From: Bordetella genomosp. 2
GTDB lineage: Bacteria > Pseudomonadota > Gammaproteobacteria > Burkholderiales > Burkholderiaceae_B
DNA length: 64,000 bases
Reading direction: 5' to 3'
Assembly: GCF_002261345.1 (NCBI RefSeq)
Contig: NZ_NEVT01000001.1
Coordinates: forward strand, 46,928-110,927
Every line of letters starts with the position of its first letter. Position 1 is the first letter of the stretch. Positions 1-8,793 of this stretch are shown in pieces. The translations under genes and the position numbers were made by a program. Below the pieces are notes generated by a model. That model saw nothing but the letters and a program-made list of their open reading frames with translations, searched no databases and was not told the origin of the DNA.

Positions 1-2
1 GA

Positions 3-2579
3 TCGGAACTGCATGCCTGGCGCCAGTTCCTGGCCCGCGGCACGCTGTGGCTGGGGGTGTGGTTGCTGGGCAGCGCGGCGATTTGCTGGGTCGCCGCCAA
101 TTGGCAGGACATGTCGAAGTTCCAGCGTTTCGCCGGGGCCCAGGTGCTGCTGGCGCTGTGCGTGGCCGCGGCTGCCTGGGCCGGCTGGCGCCTGCGCGGC
201 GCGGCGGGCGCCAGCCGCCATGCGCCGGGCGCGCTGCTGGCGCTGGCCGGCCTGCTGCTGGGCGCCCTGCTGGCCTTGCTGGGCCAGACCTACCAGACCG
301 GCGCCGATACCTGGGAGCTTTTCGCCTGGTGGGCGCTGCTGTTGCTGCCCTGGGCGCTGGCCGCCGGCAGCCAGGCCGTCTGGCTGCTGTGGGTGGTAGT
401 GCTCAATGTGGCGGCCATATTCTATTTAGGGGAGCGCGGCACGTTCTGGTGGCTGGCCGGCCCCAGCCTGCCCAATCTGCTGCTGGCGGCGCTGAACCTG
501 GTCATGCTGGCCACCTGGGAATGCGCCGTCTGGCGCCGGCGTGCCGGCGCCCGGGTCGGGCCGCGCGTGCTGGCGACCCTGGCCGTCGGGGTGCTGGTGC
601 TGGCCCTGACTTTCGGCGATTCGGTGCTGGAACACCTGGGCACCGTGAACGGCCTGGCGTGGGTCGTGGTCTCCCTGGGGCTGGGCTATTACTACCAGCG
701 GGCGCGGCGCGACCTGCTGGTCCTGGCCATGCTGGCCGCCGGCGCCATCTGCGTGTCGCTGCGCCTGGCGGGCGAATGGCTGCTGAACCTGGAACCGGGC
801 CCGTGGGCGATCCTGCCGCTGGCCGGCCTGCTCATGGCCGAGGCCGTGTGGGCGGCCCGCTGGCTGCGCCGCCTGGCCGCCCAGCCGCCGGCCGGCCGCC
901 CCCTGGCCGATGCCGAACCGGCCGGCGCCTCCGCCGGCAATGCGGTGGCGCCGGGCGACGCCAGTGGCGCCGTGGTGGAGCTGGCCGATCCGGCTGCCGA
1001 GCCGCAGTTCGGCCCGGCCTGGTATGTGCAAGGCCTGCTCGGCCTGAGCGCCTGGCTTGCCACCTTGCTGCTGTTGCTGTTCCTGTTCCTGTCCGGCGCG
1101 GTCCAGTCCCAGCAAGGGGCGATGGTGATGGGCCTGGTGCTGTGCGCCGTGGCGGTGGCCGTGCTGCGCACCGATGCCGGGCCGTTCTGGCGCCAGTGCG
1201 CCACGGCCATGGGCTTTGCCGGGCAGATCCTGGTGGCATTCGGCCTGTCCGCGTCCGATTCGCTGCTCAATGCCTGCGCTTTCGTGCTGCTGCTCGGCGT
1301 GGCGGTCTACGCGCTGGCGCCCGAGGCGTTGCTGCGCTTCCTCAGCGCCTGGATGATCGCGCTGGCGCTGGCCGGGCTGATCTGGCTGGGGCTGGTGCCG
1401 GAACTGATGTACGACGACCTGCTGGGCGCCTGGCTGGATTTCGATACGGTGCGCGCCGCGTTCGTCTGGCTGCCGGTGGCGGTGGCCGGCGCCTGGACCG
1501 CCGCCGCGGCCTTCTGCGTGGGGCATCGCCTGGCGCACACGCGGCCCAATGCGCTGCTGCCGCTGGCCTGGGCATTCGTGCTGGCGGTGCAGGGCATGGT
1601 GTGGCTGGCGGGCGGCACGTCCATTACCCGCCTGCCGGTGATATGGCAATTGAACCCGGTGACGGCGCTGCTGACGGTGGCCGGGGCGCTGCTGCCGGTG
1701 GCCTGCGCCATGGCGGTGTTGTGGCCGCGGCGCCGCCTGCTGACCCCCGGCGTGCTGTGGGGCGTGCCCCTGGGCCTGGCCGCGCTGGCGCTGTTCTGGC
1801 TGCCCAGCCCCGGCATCGCCTTCGCACTGGCGTGGATGATCCTCGGCTTCGGGCTGAACCGCTCGCGCTTGACCATCTTCGGCGGCTTCAGCCTGCTGGC
1901 GTACTTGCTGGTCTATTACTATCAGCTGCAAGTCCCGCTGCTGGAGAAGGCCCTGTGGCTGGCCGGCGCCGCGCTGCTGCTGTTCCTGCTGCGGGCGCTG
2001 GTGTGGCTGGTGCCGCGCCTGATGCGCACGGCCCCGCCGGCCGCCGCCGCGCCGGGGCCGGCGTCGCCGGCCTTGCGCTGGCGCACCGCCGTGGTGCTGG
2101 GCGGGCTGGTGCTGGCCCTGGGCGTCGTCAATGGCGCCATCTGGCAGCGCGAGAACCTGCTCGCCCACGGCCGGGTGGCCATCCTGGAACTGGCGCCGGT
2201 CGATCCGCGTTCGCTCATGCAGGGCGACTACATGGCGCTGCGGTTCGCGGCGGGCAACGAAGTGATGCGGCAGCGCCTGGACCGCGCCGGCTCCGACGCG
2301 CCGCAGTCGATCGACGGCTTCGTGGTGCTGGTGCCCGACAGCGAGGGCGTGGCGCAGGTGGCGCGCATCCAGGAAGCCGCGCAGCCGCATGCCAGCCATG
2401 AAATCCTCCTGCGCTATCGGCTGCGCGCCGAGGGCGTGCGCATTGTCACGAACGCGTATTTCTTTCCCGAAGGCCAGGCCGACCGCTATGCGGCGGCACG
2501 CTACGGCGAGGTGCGGGTCGGCGACGACGGGACCGGCCTGCTGGTGCGCATGCTGGGGGCCGACCGGCAGCCGCTGTAG
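3..2579 (+). CDS. DUF2157/DUF4401/GDYXXLXY multi-spanning membrane protein, 5' partial
   Basis: The reading frame is open from the window edge, so the real start lies upstream; the first internal GTG is at 57. The protein is almost entirely hydrophobic, with roughly twenty membrane segments. The N-terminal part looks like DUF2157, the middle like DUF4401, and the C-terminus holds the GDYXXLXY-type motif (GDYMALRF, near position 2220) in a soluble domain after the last membrane helix. In other bacteria the GDYXXLXY protein is often separate from the DUF4401 protein, so this is a fused form. The function of these families is unknown, and I infer only an inner-membrane location. A gap of about 50 bases separates it from the convergent gluQ gene. 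Confidence 0.85.
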   Translation, partial: SELHAWRQFLARGTLWLGVWLLGSAAICWVAANWQDMSKFQRFAGAQVLLALCVAAAAWAGWRLRGAAGASRHAPGALLALAGLLLGALLALLGQTYQTGADTWELFAWWALLLLPWALAAGSQAVWLLWVVVLNVAAIFYLGERGTFWWLAGPSLPNLLLAALNLVMLATWECAVWRRRAGARVGPRVLATLAVGVLVLALTFGDSVLEHLGTVNGLAWVVVSLGLGYYYQRARRDLLVLAMLAAGAICVSLRLAGEWLLNLEPGPWAILPLAGLLMAEAVWAARWLRRLAAQPPAGRPLADAEPAGASAGNAVAPGDASGAVVELADPAAEPQFGPAWYVQGLLGLSAWLATLLLLLFLFLSGAVQSQQGAMVMGLVLCAVAVAVLRTDAGPFWRQCATAMGFAGQILVAFGLSASDSLLNACAFVLLLGVAVYALAPEALLRFLSAWMIALALAGLIWLGLVPELMYDDLLGAWLDFDTVRAAFVWLPVAVAGAWTAAAAFCVGHRLAHTRPNALLPLAWAFVLAVQGMVWLAGGTSITRLPVIWQLNPVTALLTVAGALLPVACAMAVLWPRRRLLTPGVLWGVPLGLAALALFWLPSPGIAFALAWMILGFGLNRSRLTIFGGFSLLAYLLVYYYQLQVPLLEKALWLAGAALLLFLLRALVWLVPRLMRTAPPAAAAPGPASPALRWRTAVVLGGLVLALGVVNGAIWQRENLLAHGRVAILELAPVDPRSLMQGDYMALRFAAGNEVMRQRLDRAGSDAPQSIDGFVVLVPDSEGVAQVARIQEAAQPHASHEILLRYRLRAEGVRIVTNAYFFPEGQADRYAAARYGEVRVGDDGTGLLVRMLGADRQPL

Positions 2580-2630
2580 CGGCGCGGCGGCCCGGCCGCG
2601 GGCCTGGCCCGCCGCCGTGCGGCATCGGCC

Positions 2631-3548
2631 TCAGCGCGCCCCTGCCGGCCCGGCGATGCCGAAGCGGGCCGCCCACTGCCCGGTGGCCTGCGCCAGGAAG
2701 GCGGCCGGCTCAGCGGCCGCGCACGGCTCGAAACCCAGCGCCTGCCAGGCTCGCGCCAACATTGCCAGCGGCTGCGCGCTGTCGAGCGGCGCGGCGCCAT
2801 TCTGCTTGGACAGTTTCAGGCCGGTGGCCGGGTCCACCACCAGGGGCACGTGCATGACGCGCGGCGGCGCCGCGTCCAGCAGCCGGGCCAGCACGCGCTG
2901 GCGCGCGGTGGAACTGAGCAGGTCGGCGCCCCGCACGATGTCGGTGATGCCCTGCGCGGCGTCGTCCACCACCACGGCCAGCTGGTAAGCCCACAGGCCG
3001 TCGGCCCGGCGCAGCACGAAATCGCCTACCGCCTGGGCCACGTCCTGTTCCTGCGGACCCAGCCAGCGGTCTGTGAAGCGCTCGACGCCCGCGGGCACGC
3101 GCAACCGCCAGGCGCGCGCCTGGCGGCCGGGCGGCAGGCCATGGCGGCAGGTGCCGGGATAGGGGCGCTCGCCGTCCAGCGCCGGGCCAGGGCCGCGCAG
3201 GGAAGAGTCGGCGATCTCGCGCCGGGTGCAGCCGCAGCCGTAGACCAGGCCGCGCGCCGCCAGGGCATCGAAAGCCTGCTGATAGGCGGCGCCGCGCCGC
3301 GATTGCCAGAGTATCTCGCCGTCCCAGTGCAGCCCCAGCGCGCGCAACTGGGCCATGATGACCTCGGCCGCGCCGGCCACGGTGCGGGGGGTGTCGACGT
3401 CTTCGACGCGCAGCAGCCAGCGGCCGCCGTGGGCGCGCGCGTCCAGCCAGCTGGCCAGCGCGGCCACCAGCGAACCCAGGTGCAGGGGCCCGCTCGGGCT
3501 GGGAGCGAAGCGGCCGACGTACGGCCTGTTCACACTAGCAGGAACCAC
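2631..3548 (-). CDS. gluQ: glutamyl-Q tRNA(Asp) synthetase
   Basis: A 305-residue truncated glutamyl-tRNA synthetase paralogue without an anticodon-binding domain. The class I signature is seen as [14 protein letters not shown] (HIGH-type) near residue 12, and the second signature as KLSKQN near residue 237. A CGCTRRE segment matches the cysteine-rich zinc region of the family. Family members activate glutamate without tRNA and transfer it to queuosine in the anticodon of tRNA(Asp). The length is normal. It lies downstream of smg on the same strand with a gap of about 27 bases, so the two may be cotranscribed. Confidence 0.93.
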   Translation of the reverse strand: MVPASVNRPYVGRFAPSPSGPLHLGSLVAALASWLDARAHGGRWLLRVEDVDTPRTVAGAAEVIMAQLRALGLHWDGEILWQSRRGAAYQQAFDALAARGLVYGCGCTRREIADSSLRGPGPALDGERPYPGTCRHGLPPGRQARAWRLRVPAGVERFTDRWLGPQEQDVAQAVGDFVLRRADGLWAYQLAVVVDDAAQGITDIVRGADLLSSTARQRVLARLLDAAPPRVMHVPLVVDPATGLKLSKQNGAAPLDSAQPLAMLARAWQALGFEPCAAAEPAAFLAQATGQWAARFGIAGPAGAR

Positions 3549-3575
3549 GCACTGCTCGGGTCGCGGGCGGCGGCC

Positions 3576-4034
3576 TCAGTGGAGCCGGCGCGTGCCGTCG
3601 TCGTCCAGCAGTTCCTCGAGGACCAGGTTGTCGATCTCGGCTTCCTGGCTCCACAGGACCATCAGGGCGATGATCTTGATCTTGGCCAGCGACACCGGCG
3701 TCTCGGGCGCCGCCAGGGCGCGGTCGATGACGATCTCGCGCAGGGGGGCGGGCAGCACGCCGGCGGATTCGAGGAAGGCGATGAAACCGATGGATTCGGT
3801 GCCGAGCTGCTGGTATTCGGCGTCGGTGTAGATGCGGATGCCGGTGCTGGGCGCCTGGGCCAGGTCTACACAGCGTTCGGTGGTTTCGGCCAGGCCGTAG
3901 AGCCAGCCGAGTGCGTCGTCGATGTCTTCGTGCTCGAAGCCGGCGGCCGCGAGGCGCTTGGCGAGAACGTCGGCCGCGGGACAGGCTTGCGGCGTGTAGT
4001 AGTTTTCGAACAGATAAACGAGGATGTCGAACAT
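3576..4034 (-). CDS. smg: Smg family protein (DUF494)
   Basis: A 152-residue protein whose N-terminus MFDILVYLFENYY is the hallmark of the Smg/DUF494 family. The frame is open 32 codons further upstream, but the family start is clearly this methionine at 4034. The family is small and conserved in beta- and gammaproteobacteria. Its molecular function is not established; the gene usually lies near dprA/smf and topA. Neither neighbour is visible here: gluQ follows and a TRAP transporter ends upstream. It is cytoplasmic, with no signal peptide or membrane helix. Confidence 0.9.
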   Translation of the reverse strand: MFDILVYLFENYYTPQACPAADVLAKRLAAAGFEHEDIDDALGWLYGLAETTERCVDLAQAPSTGIRIYTDAEYQQLGTESIGFIAFLESAGVLPAPLREIVIDRALAAPETPVSLAKIKIIALMVLWSQEAEIDNLVLEELLDDDGTRRLH

Positions 4035-4121
4035 ATGGCGCATTGTCGTGCCAGTTTGCACAGTCGGCCCGCATATCGGCAAACCAGCAAACATGCATTT
4101 AACTGTACGCTGAATCGTCAT

Positions 4122-4144
4122 CCGGGGCAACTTCGTTGCCCGGG
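4122..4144. other. intergenic hairpin between TRAP gene and smg
   Basis: Arms at 4122-4131 and 4135-4144 pair around a TTC loop with one mismatch. A second short palindrome, GGGGTC-C-GACCCC, lies at 4195-4207. No U-tract follows on either strand, so neither is a classic intrinsic terminator. They occupy the 193-base gap between the TRAP permease stop and smg and may mark the end of the transporter transcript. No gene is visible in this gap. Confidence 0.45.
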
Positions 4145-4227
4145 GTTGGCGATATACAACGGATCGCCGCGCCGGATTTCCCTGGGCGCGGCGCGGGGTC
4201 CGACCCCCGATAAAGCCGTCCCCTTTT

Positions 4228-6252
4228 TCATGCCGCCGGCAGTGTTTTCTGGGCGCGCAGTTGCGTCAACTGGTGGATGAACACCGGCAGGCAGACCGCC
4301 AGTCCCAGCAGTCCGCTGGCCAGCCCGGGCATGATGGTCAACAGCGCGCCGACCACGCACAGCCAGCGCTCCCATGTCTTCATGCGCACCAGCAGGTAGC
4401 GCGACAAGGCTGCCGACAACAGGACCAGGCCGACCATGCAGCCCAGCAGGGTCACGAAGAACGCATGCCACGTGAAGCCCTGCACCGAGATCAGCAGCGA
4501 GGGCGAGAACACGAATACGAACGGCACGATGAGCTTGGTGATGCCCAGCCGGAACGCGGTGTTGCCGGTCCGGAAGGGGTCGCTGCCCGCCATGCCGGCG
4601 GCGGCGTAGGCCGCCAGCGCGACCGGCGGGGTGATATCGGCCAGGATGCCGAAATAGAACACGAAGAAGTGCGCGGCAATCGGCTGCACGCCCAGTTGCA
4701 CCAGCGTGGGGGCGGCCACCGCCACCATGATCAGGTAATTGGCGGTGGTCGGGATGCCGCAGCCCATCAGGATGCACACGATGCCGGTCATGACCAGGGC
4801 CGCCACCAGCGTCAGGGTCTGGGCATTGGCGAGGGCATCCGGGATGAACGCGCCCAGGCCGCCGGCGATCGCCTGCGCCGCGCTGATGACGATATACGAC
4901 ACCTTGAAGCCCACGCCGGTCAGCGTGACCACGCCGATCACCAGCCCGACCGTGCCGGCCGCCGCGCCGACCGCCAGCGCGTACTTCGCGCCGGTTTCGA
5001 ACGAGTCGTACAGGTCGCGCAGCTTGATGCGCTGGTATGGATTGAGCAGGCCCACCAGGATGCAGCCGGTGATGCCGGCGAACGCCGCCAGGTAGGGCGT
5101 GCGGCCGCTGGCCAGCACGGTGATCAGCGCCGCCAGCGGCAGCAGCGTGGGCCAGCGGCGCTTGAACGAATCGCGCAGGTCCGGCATCTCGTCGGCGCGC
5201 AGGCCGCGCAGGCCTTCGCGCTTGGCCTCGAAATGCACCTGCATGAACATGCCGAAGAAGTACAGGAAGGCCGGGAAGATGCCCGCCAGGATGATCTGCT
5301 GGTAGGGAATGTCGAGGAACTCGATCATCAGGAACGCGGCCGCGCCCATGATCGGCGGCGTGATCTGCCCACCGGTGCTGGACGCCGCTTCGACGCCCGC
5401 CGCGAAATGGCGCGGATAGCCGATGCGGATCATGGCCGGGATGGTCAGCGAGCCCACCGTCACCGCATTGGCGACCGACGAGCCGGACAGCATGCCGAAC
5501 ATCGCCGAGCCGAACACCGACACCTTGGCCGGCCCGCCCGCGTAGCGGCCGGCGACGGTCGAGGCCACGTCCAGGAACAGCTGGCCGAGGCCGATGCGGC
5601 TGGCCAGCACGCCGAACAGCACGAAATGGAACACGTAGGTCGCCACCACCCCGACCGCCACGCCGTAAATGCCCTGGCTGGTCAGGTACATGTGGTTGAC
5701 GATCTGCGGCCAGCTGTTGCCGGCGTGCTTGAGCAGCCCCGGGAAGAGCGGGCCGAAGGCGGCATAGGCCAGGAACACCAGCGCGATGATGGGCAGCGGC
5801 CAGCCCATCGCGCGGCGCGTGCCTTCCAGCAGGCCGACGATGAGCACCGTGCCCATGAATACGTCCATGGGCAGCGGGTTGCCGACGCGGAACGCCAGGT
5901 CTTCGAAGATGTACGGGATGTACAGCACGCTGAACGCCAGCGCGATGGCGATGAGCCAGTCGTACAGCGGCACGCCGCCGGGCGCGAGCAGCGTCGAGCG
6001 CGGCTCGCGCTGGTAGTGCGCCTTGCTGAAGCCGAACACCAGGAAGATCAGGCTGAGCACGAAAGCCAGGTGCACGCCGCGGTGCGTGGCCTCGCGCAGC
6101 AGGCCGAAGCCGGCGGTGTAGTAATGGAACAGCGACAGCGACACGAGCAGGATCGAGACGATCCAGGTGGCGGTCTTGGCCAATGGCCGGAAGCGGATTT
6201 CGGAGTCGAATTTCTCCGCCAGTTTCTGGGTCTGCTCGTGGTTGATTTCCAT
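4228..6252 (-). CDS. TRAP transporter, fused DctQM-type permease (TAXI class)
   Basis: A 674-residue protein in which a short 4-helix (DctQ-like) part is fused to a 12-helix (DctM-like) part, the usual form for TRAP systems that use a TAXI receptor. The N-terminus is a polar cytoplasmic stretch of about 30 residues before the first helix. Glycine-rich segments such as SGSSVANAVTVGSLTIPAMI and TGGQITPPIMGAAAFLM are typical of the DctM transport core. The matching periplasmic receptor lies immediately upstream at 6360-7319, separated by a repeat-like hairpin. Energy comes from an ion gradient in this family. The substrate cannot be read from sequence; other TAXI systems take up organic acids or amino acids. 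Confidence 0.92.
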   Translation of the reverse strand: MEINHEQTQKLAEKFDSEIRFRPLAKTATWIVSILLVSLSLFHYYTAGFGLLREATHRGVHLAFVLSLIFLVFGFSKAHYQREPRSTLLAPGGVPLYDWLIAIALAFSVLYIPYIFEDLAFRVGNPLPMDVFMGTVLIVGLLEGTRRAMGWPLPIIALVFLAYAAFGPLFPGLLKHAGNSWPQIVNHMYLTSQGIYGVAVGVVATYVFHFVLFGVLASRIGLGQLFLDVASTVAGRYAGGPAKVSVFGSAMFGMLSGSSVANAVTVGSLTIPAMIRIGYPRHFAAGVEAASSTGGQITPPIMGAAAFLMIEFLDIPYQQIILAGIFPAFLYFFGMFMQVHFEAKREGLRGLRADEMPDLRDSFKRRWPTLLPLAALITVLASGRTPYLAAFAGITGCILVGLLNPYQRIKLRDLYDSFETGAKYALAVGAAAGTVGLVIGVVTLTGVGFKVSYIVISAAQAIAGGLGAFIPDALANAQTLTLVAALVMTGIVCILMGCGIPTTANYLIMVAVAAPTLVQLGVQPIAAHFFVFYFGILADITPPVALAAYAAAGMAGSDPFRTGNTAFRLGITKLIVPFVFVFSPSLLISVQGFTWHAFFVTLLGCMVGLVLLSAALSRYLLVRMKTWERWLCVVGALLTIMPGLASGLLGLAVCLPVFIHQLTQLRAQKTLPAA

Positions 6253-6312
6253 CGCTTGGCCTTGTCAGCAAAAGCCGCGTGCCGGATCCCTGTCCGGCGC
6301 GTTGCTCGCTTC

Positions 6313-6359
6313 AGTGAGCGTCGCCCCTTGGGGGGGAGGCGCCAAGCGCCTCGGGGGGG
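6313..6359. repeat. G-tract hairpin repeat of a kind common in Burkholderiales intergenic DNA
   Basis: A perfect stem AGGCGC-CAA-GCGCCT at 6337-6351 is flanked by C4TTG7 on the left and CG7 on the right. I recall very similar elements scattered between genes in Bordetella and relatives, but could not search for copies. It lies between the TAXI receptor gene and the permease gene in the same transcript direction, so it may lower expression of the permease relative to the receptor. Confidence 0.5.
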
Positions 6360-7319
6360 TCATAGCAAACCGGCTTCTTTGTAGAACTTCTCGGCGCCCG
6401 GATGGAAGGGAATGCCGGCGCCCTTGACGGCGTTTTCCTTGGTGATCAGCTTGCCCTTGGCGTGGCCATTGTCCAGCACCTTGCGGGTGGCGTCGCTGTA
6501 CATCGCCTTGGTGATGTCGTAGATGGTCTGCTCCGACATTTTGGTGGACGTGACCATCTGGGCGTTCACGGAGATGGTCTGCACCTCGCCGATGCCCTGG
6601 TACAGGCCGGCGGCGATGGTGTCGGGCGTGAAGAACTGCTGCTGGCTGCGCAGCTTGTCGATCTCCGGGCCGACGATGGGCACCAGCTCGATGCCCGCGC
6701 CGCTGGAGGCCAGTTCGGCGATGGCGCCGGCCGGCGCTCCGCCCACGAAGAAGAACGCATCCAGGCCGCCATCGCGCAGCTTGTCGCCGGCCTGGTTGGG
6801 CTTGAGGTATTCGGCCTCGATGTCCTTGTCGGTCATGCCGAAGGCGCCCAGAATCAGGCGCACGTCGACCAGCGTGCCCGAGCCGGGTTCGTCCATGGAC
6901 ACGCGCTTGCCGCGCAGGTCGGCCACCGACTTGATGCCGGAGCCCTTGCGCGCCACCAGGTGGATGCTCTCGGGATACAGGGTGGCGACCAGGCGCAGGC
7001 TCTCGGCCTTGGGCTTGCCGTCGAAGGTGCCGGTGCCTGTGTAGGCCCAGTAGGCCACATCGGATTGCGTGAAACCGGCTTCCAGCGAACCGCCCAGCAC
7101 GCCGTTGATATTGGCCACCGAGCCGTTCGAGGCCACCGCGGTGGCGATCAGCTTGCCGGGCTGCGAGATGGCATTGGCGATCATGCCGCCTACGGGATAG
7201 TAGGTGCCGGCCGTGCCGCCGGTGCCGATGCGGAAGAACTGTTGCGCATGGGCAGGCCCGGCCGCGCCGGCCACCGCCAAGGCGATCGCCAGGGTCTTGA
7301 TCCAGCTTTTCAAGGACAT
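6360..7319 (-). CDS. TAXI family TRAP transporter solute receptor
   Basis: A 319-residue periplasmic binding protein. The N-terminus MSLKSWIKTLAIALA...AHAQ is a Sec signal peptide with an AxA-type cleavage site near residue 25, which fixes the start at 7319 although the frame stays open much further upstream. The mature protein begins with FFRIGTGGTAGTYYPVGG, the signature of TAXI (TRAP-associated extracytoplasmic immunogenic) receptors. It should deliver ligand to the fused permease downstream at 4228-6252. The divergent 7552 gene for a PLP-dependent aldolase-like enzyme hints that the ligand may be an amino acid or hydroxy-amino acid, but that is only a context guess. Confidence 0.93.
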   Translation of the reverse strand: MSLKSWIKTLAIALAVAGAAGPAHAQQFFRIGTGGTAGTYYPVGGMIANAISQPGKLIATAVASNGSVANINGVLGGSLEAGFTQSDVAYWAYTGTGTFDGKPKAESLRLVATLYPESIHLVARKGSGIKSVADLRGKRVSMDEPGSGTLVDVRLILGAFGMTDKDIEAEYLKPNQAGDKLRDGGLDAFFFVGGAPAGAIAELASSGAGIELVPIVGPEIDKLRSQQQFFTPDTIAAGLYQGIGEVQTISVNAQMVTSTKMSEQTIYDITKAMYSDATRKVLDNGHAKGKLITKENAVKGAGIPFHPGAEKFYKEAGLL

Positions 7320-7551
7320 GAAGCTTCTCCAGGTAGGGCGCCGCCGGACCGCTGCGCGACACGAGCCGCCCTCGGGAGGCGGCGCGGCGCAGGCGCAGCG
7401 CGCGGGCCGTTGTTTTTTGATCCCCGCAGATTTTGTCACGCTGGACCGCCCGCCACGCCTAGGGTTTGCCTGGGGATACACTACGCGCATGTCTTTGCGG
7501 CGGGGCGCGCTGGCGCCCGTCGTGTTCGTACGAAAAGGAAGCGCACATTCC

Positions 7552-8691
7552 ATGGCCGCCATCCCCGCTGCCCCCATCCCGACATTGCCGCCCGCGGCCG
7601 CGCCGGGCGACGCCCTGGAGCAGGTCGACACGCCCAGCCTGGTGCTGGACCTGGACGCCTTCGAAGCGAACCTGCGGCTGATGCAGGCCTGGGCCGACCG
7701 CCATGGCGTGGCCCTGCGGCCGCACGCCAAGGCGCACAAGTGCCCGGAGATCGCGCGGCGCCAGCTGGCGCTGGGCGCGCGCGGCATCTGCTGCCAGAAG
7801 GTCAGCGAGGCGCTGCCGTTCGTGGCGGCCGGCATCACCGACGTGCATATCAGCAACCAGGTGGTGGGACCGGCCAAGCTGGCCCTGCTGGCCCAACTGG
7901 CGCGCGCCGCGCGCCTCAGCGTGTGCGTGGACGACCCGGCCAACCTGGCGGCCATCTCGGCTGCCATGGCGCAGGCCGGGGCGCAGGTCGAGGTGCTGGT
8001 CGAGGTCGACGTGGGCCAGGGCCGCTGCGGAGTGGCCGACACGGCCGCCGTGCTGGCGCTGGCGCGCCAGGCCCGCGACCTGCCCGGTGTGGCGTTCGCC
8101 GGCCTGCAGGCCTATCACGGCTCGGTGCAGCATGTGCGCGATCGCGCCGGGCGCGCCGCGGTGGCCGCCCGCGCCGCGGCGGCGGCGGCCGGGTACGCCG
8201 ACAGCCTGCGCGCGGCCGGCATTGCCTGCGACCGCATTACCGGCGCGGGCACCGGCAGCGCGGAATTCGACGCCCCTTCCGGCGTGTACACCGAACTGCA
8301 GGCCGGCTCGTACGCGTTCATGGATGGCGACTACGGCGCCAACGAATGGTCCGGCCCGTTGGCTTTCCGCCACAGCCTGTTCCTGCTGACCACCGTGATG
8401 AGCGTGCCCGCCGCCGGCCGCGCCATCGTCGACGCCGGCCTCAAATCGACCACGGTGGAATGCGGCCCGCCCCAGGTGGCCGGCCGGGCCGGGCTGCACT
8501 ACGCGGCGGCCAACGACGAGCATGGCGTGCTGAAACTGGCGCCAGACGCGGCCGTGCGCCTGGGCGAGACCTTGCTGCTGGTGCCCTCGCACGTCGATCC
8601 GACCTTCAACCTGCACGACAGCCTGGTCGCCTACCGCGACGGCGTGGTCGAGGACGTCTGGGCCATCGCGGCCCGCGGCCTGAGCCGATGA
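7552..8691 (+). CDS. alanine racemase N-domain enzyme, D-threonine / 3-hydroxy-D-aspartate aldolase-like
   Basis: A 379-residue fold-type III PLP enzyme. The lysine in RPHAKAHK (about K60) is the expected PLP anchor. The C-terminal segment PSHVDPTFNLHD carries the His and Asp positions that bind a divalent metal in D-threonine aldolases and D-serine dehydratases of the DSD1 type. The start at 7552 follows AAGGAAG at good spacing; the frame is open far upstream but overlaps the TAXI gene on the other strand. Expected chemistry is cleavage or deamination of a D-beta-hydroxy-amino acid; the exact substrate is unresolved. The aminotransferase gene follows after about 100 bases. Confidence 0.85.
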   Translation: MAAIPAAPIPTLPPAAAPGDALEQVDTPSLVLDLDAFEANLRLMQAWADRHGVALRPHAKAHKCPEIARRQLALGARGICCQKVSEALPFVAAGITDVHISNQVVGPAKLALLAQLARAARLSVCVDDPANLAAISAAMAQAGAQVEVLVEVDVGQGRCGVADTAAVLALARQARDLPGVAFAGLQAYHGSVQHVRDRAGRAAVAARAAAAAAGYADSLRAAGIACDRITGAGTGSAEFDAPSGVYTELQAGSYAFMDGDYGANEWSGPLAFRHSLFLLTTVMSVPAAGRAIVDAGLKSTTVECGPPQVAGRAGLHYAAANDEHGVLKLAPDAAVRLGETLLLVPSHVDPTFNLHDSLVAYRDGVVEDVWAIAARGLSR

Positions 8692-8793
8692 CCGGCCGGC
8701 GGGGGCGCGCCGCCCCGCCGGCGGTAGCCAGACGGTGCTAAATTCTTTGTTTTCCACCCCCCTCTCGTTTTCCCCTATTCCGTAGGAACCGCC

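Noticed and set aside
6360..8042. A 560-codon frame starting far upstream of the TAXI receptor
   Set aside because: The signal peptide at 7319 marks the real start. The extra part overlaps the divergent PLP enzyme gene and has no signal or family match.
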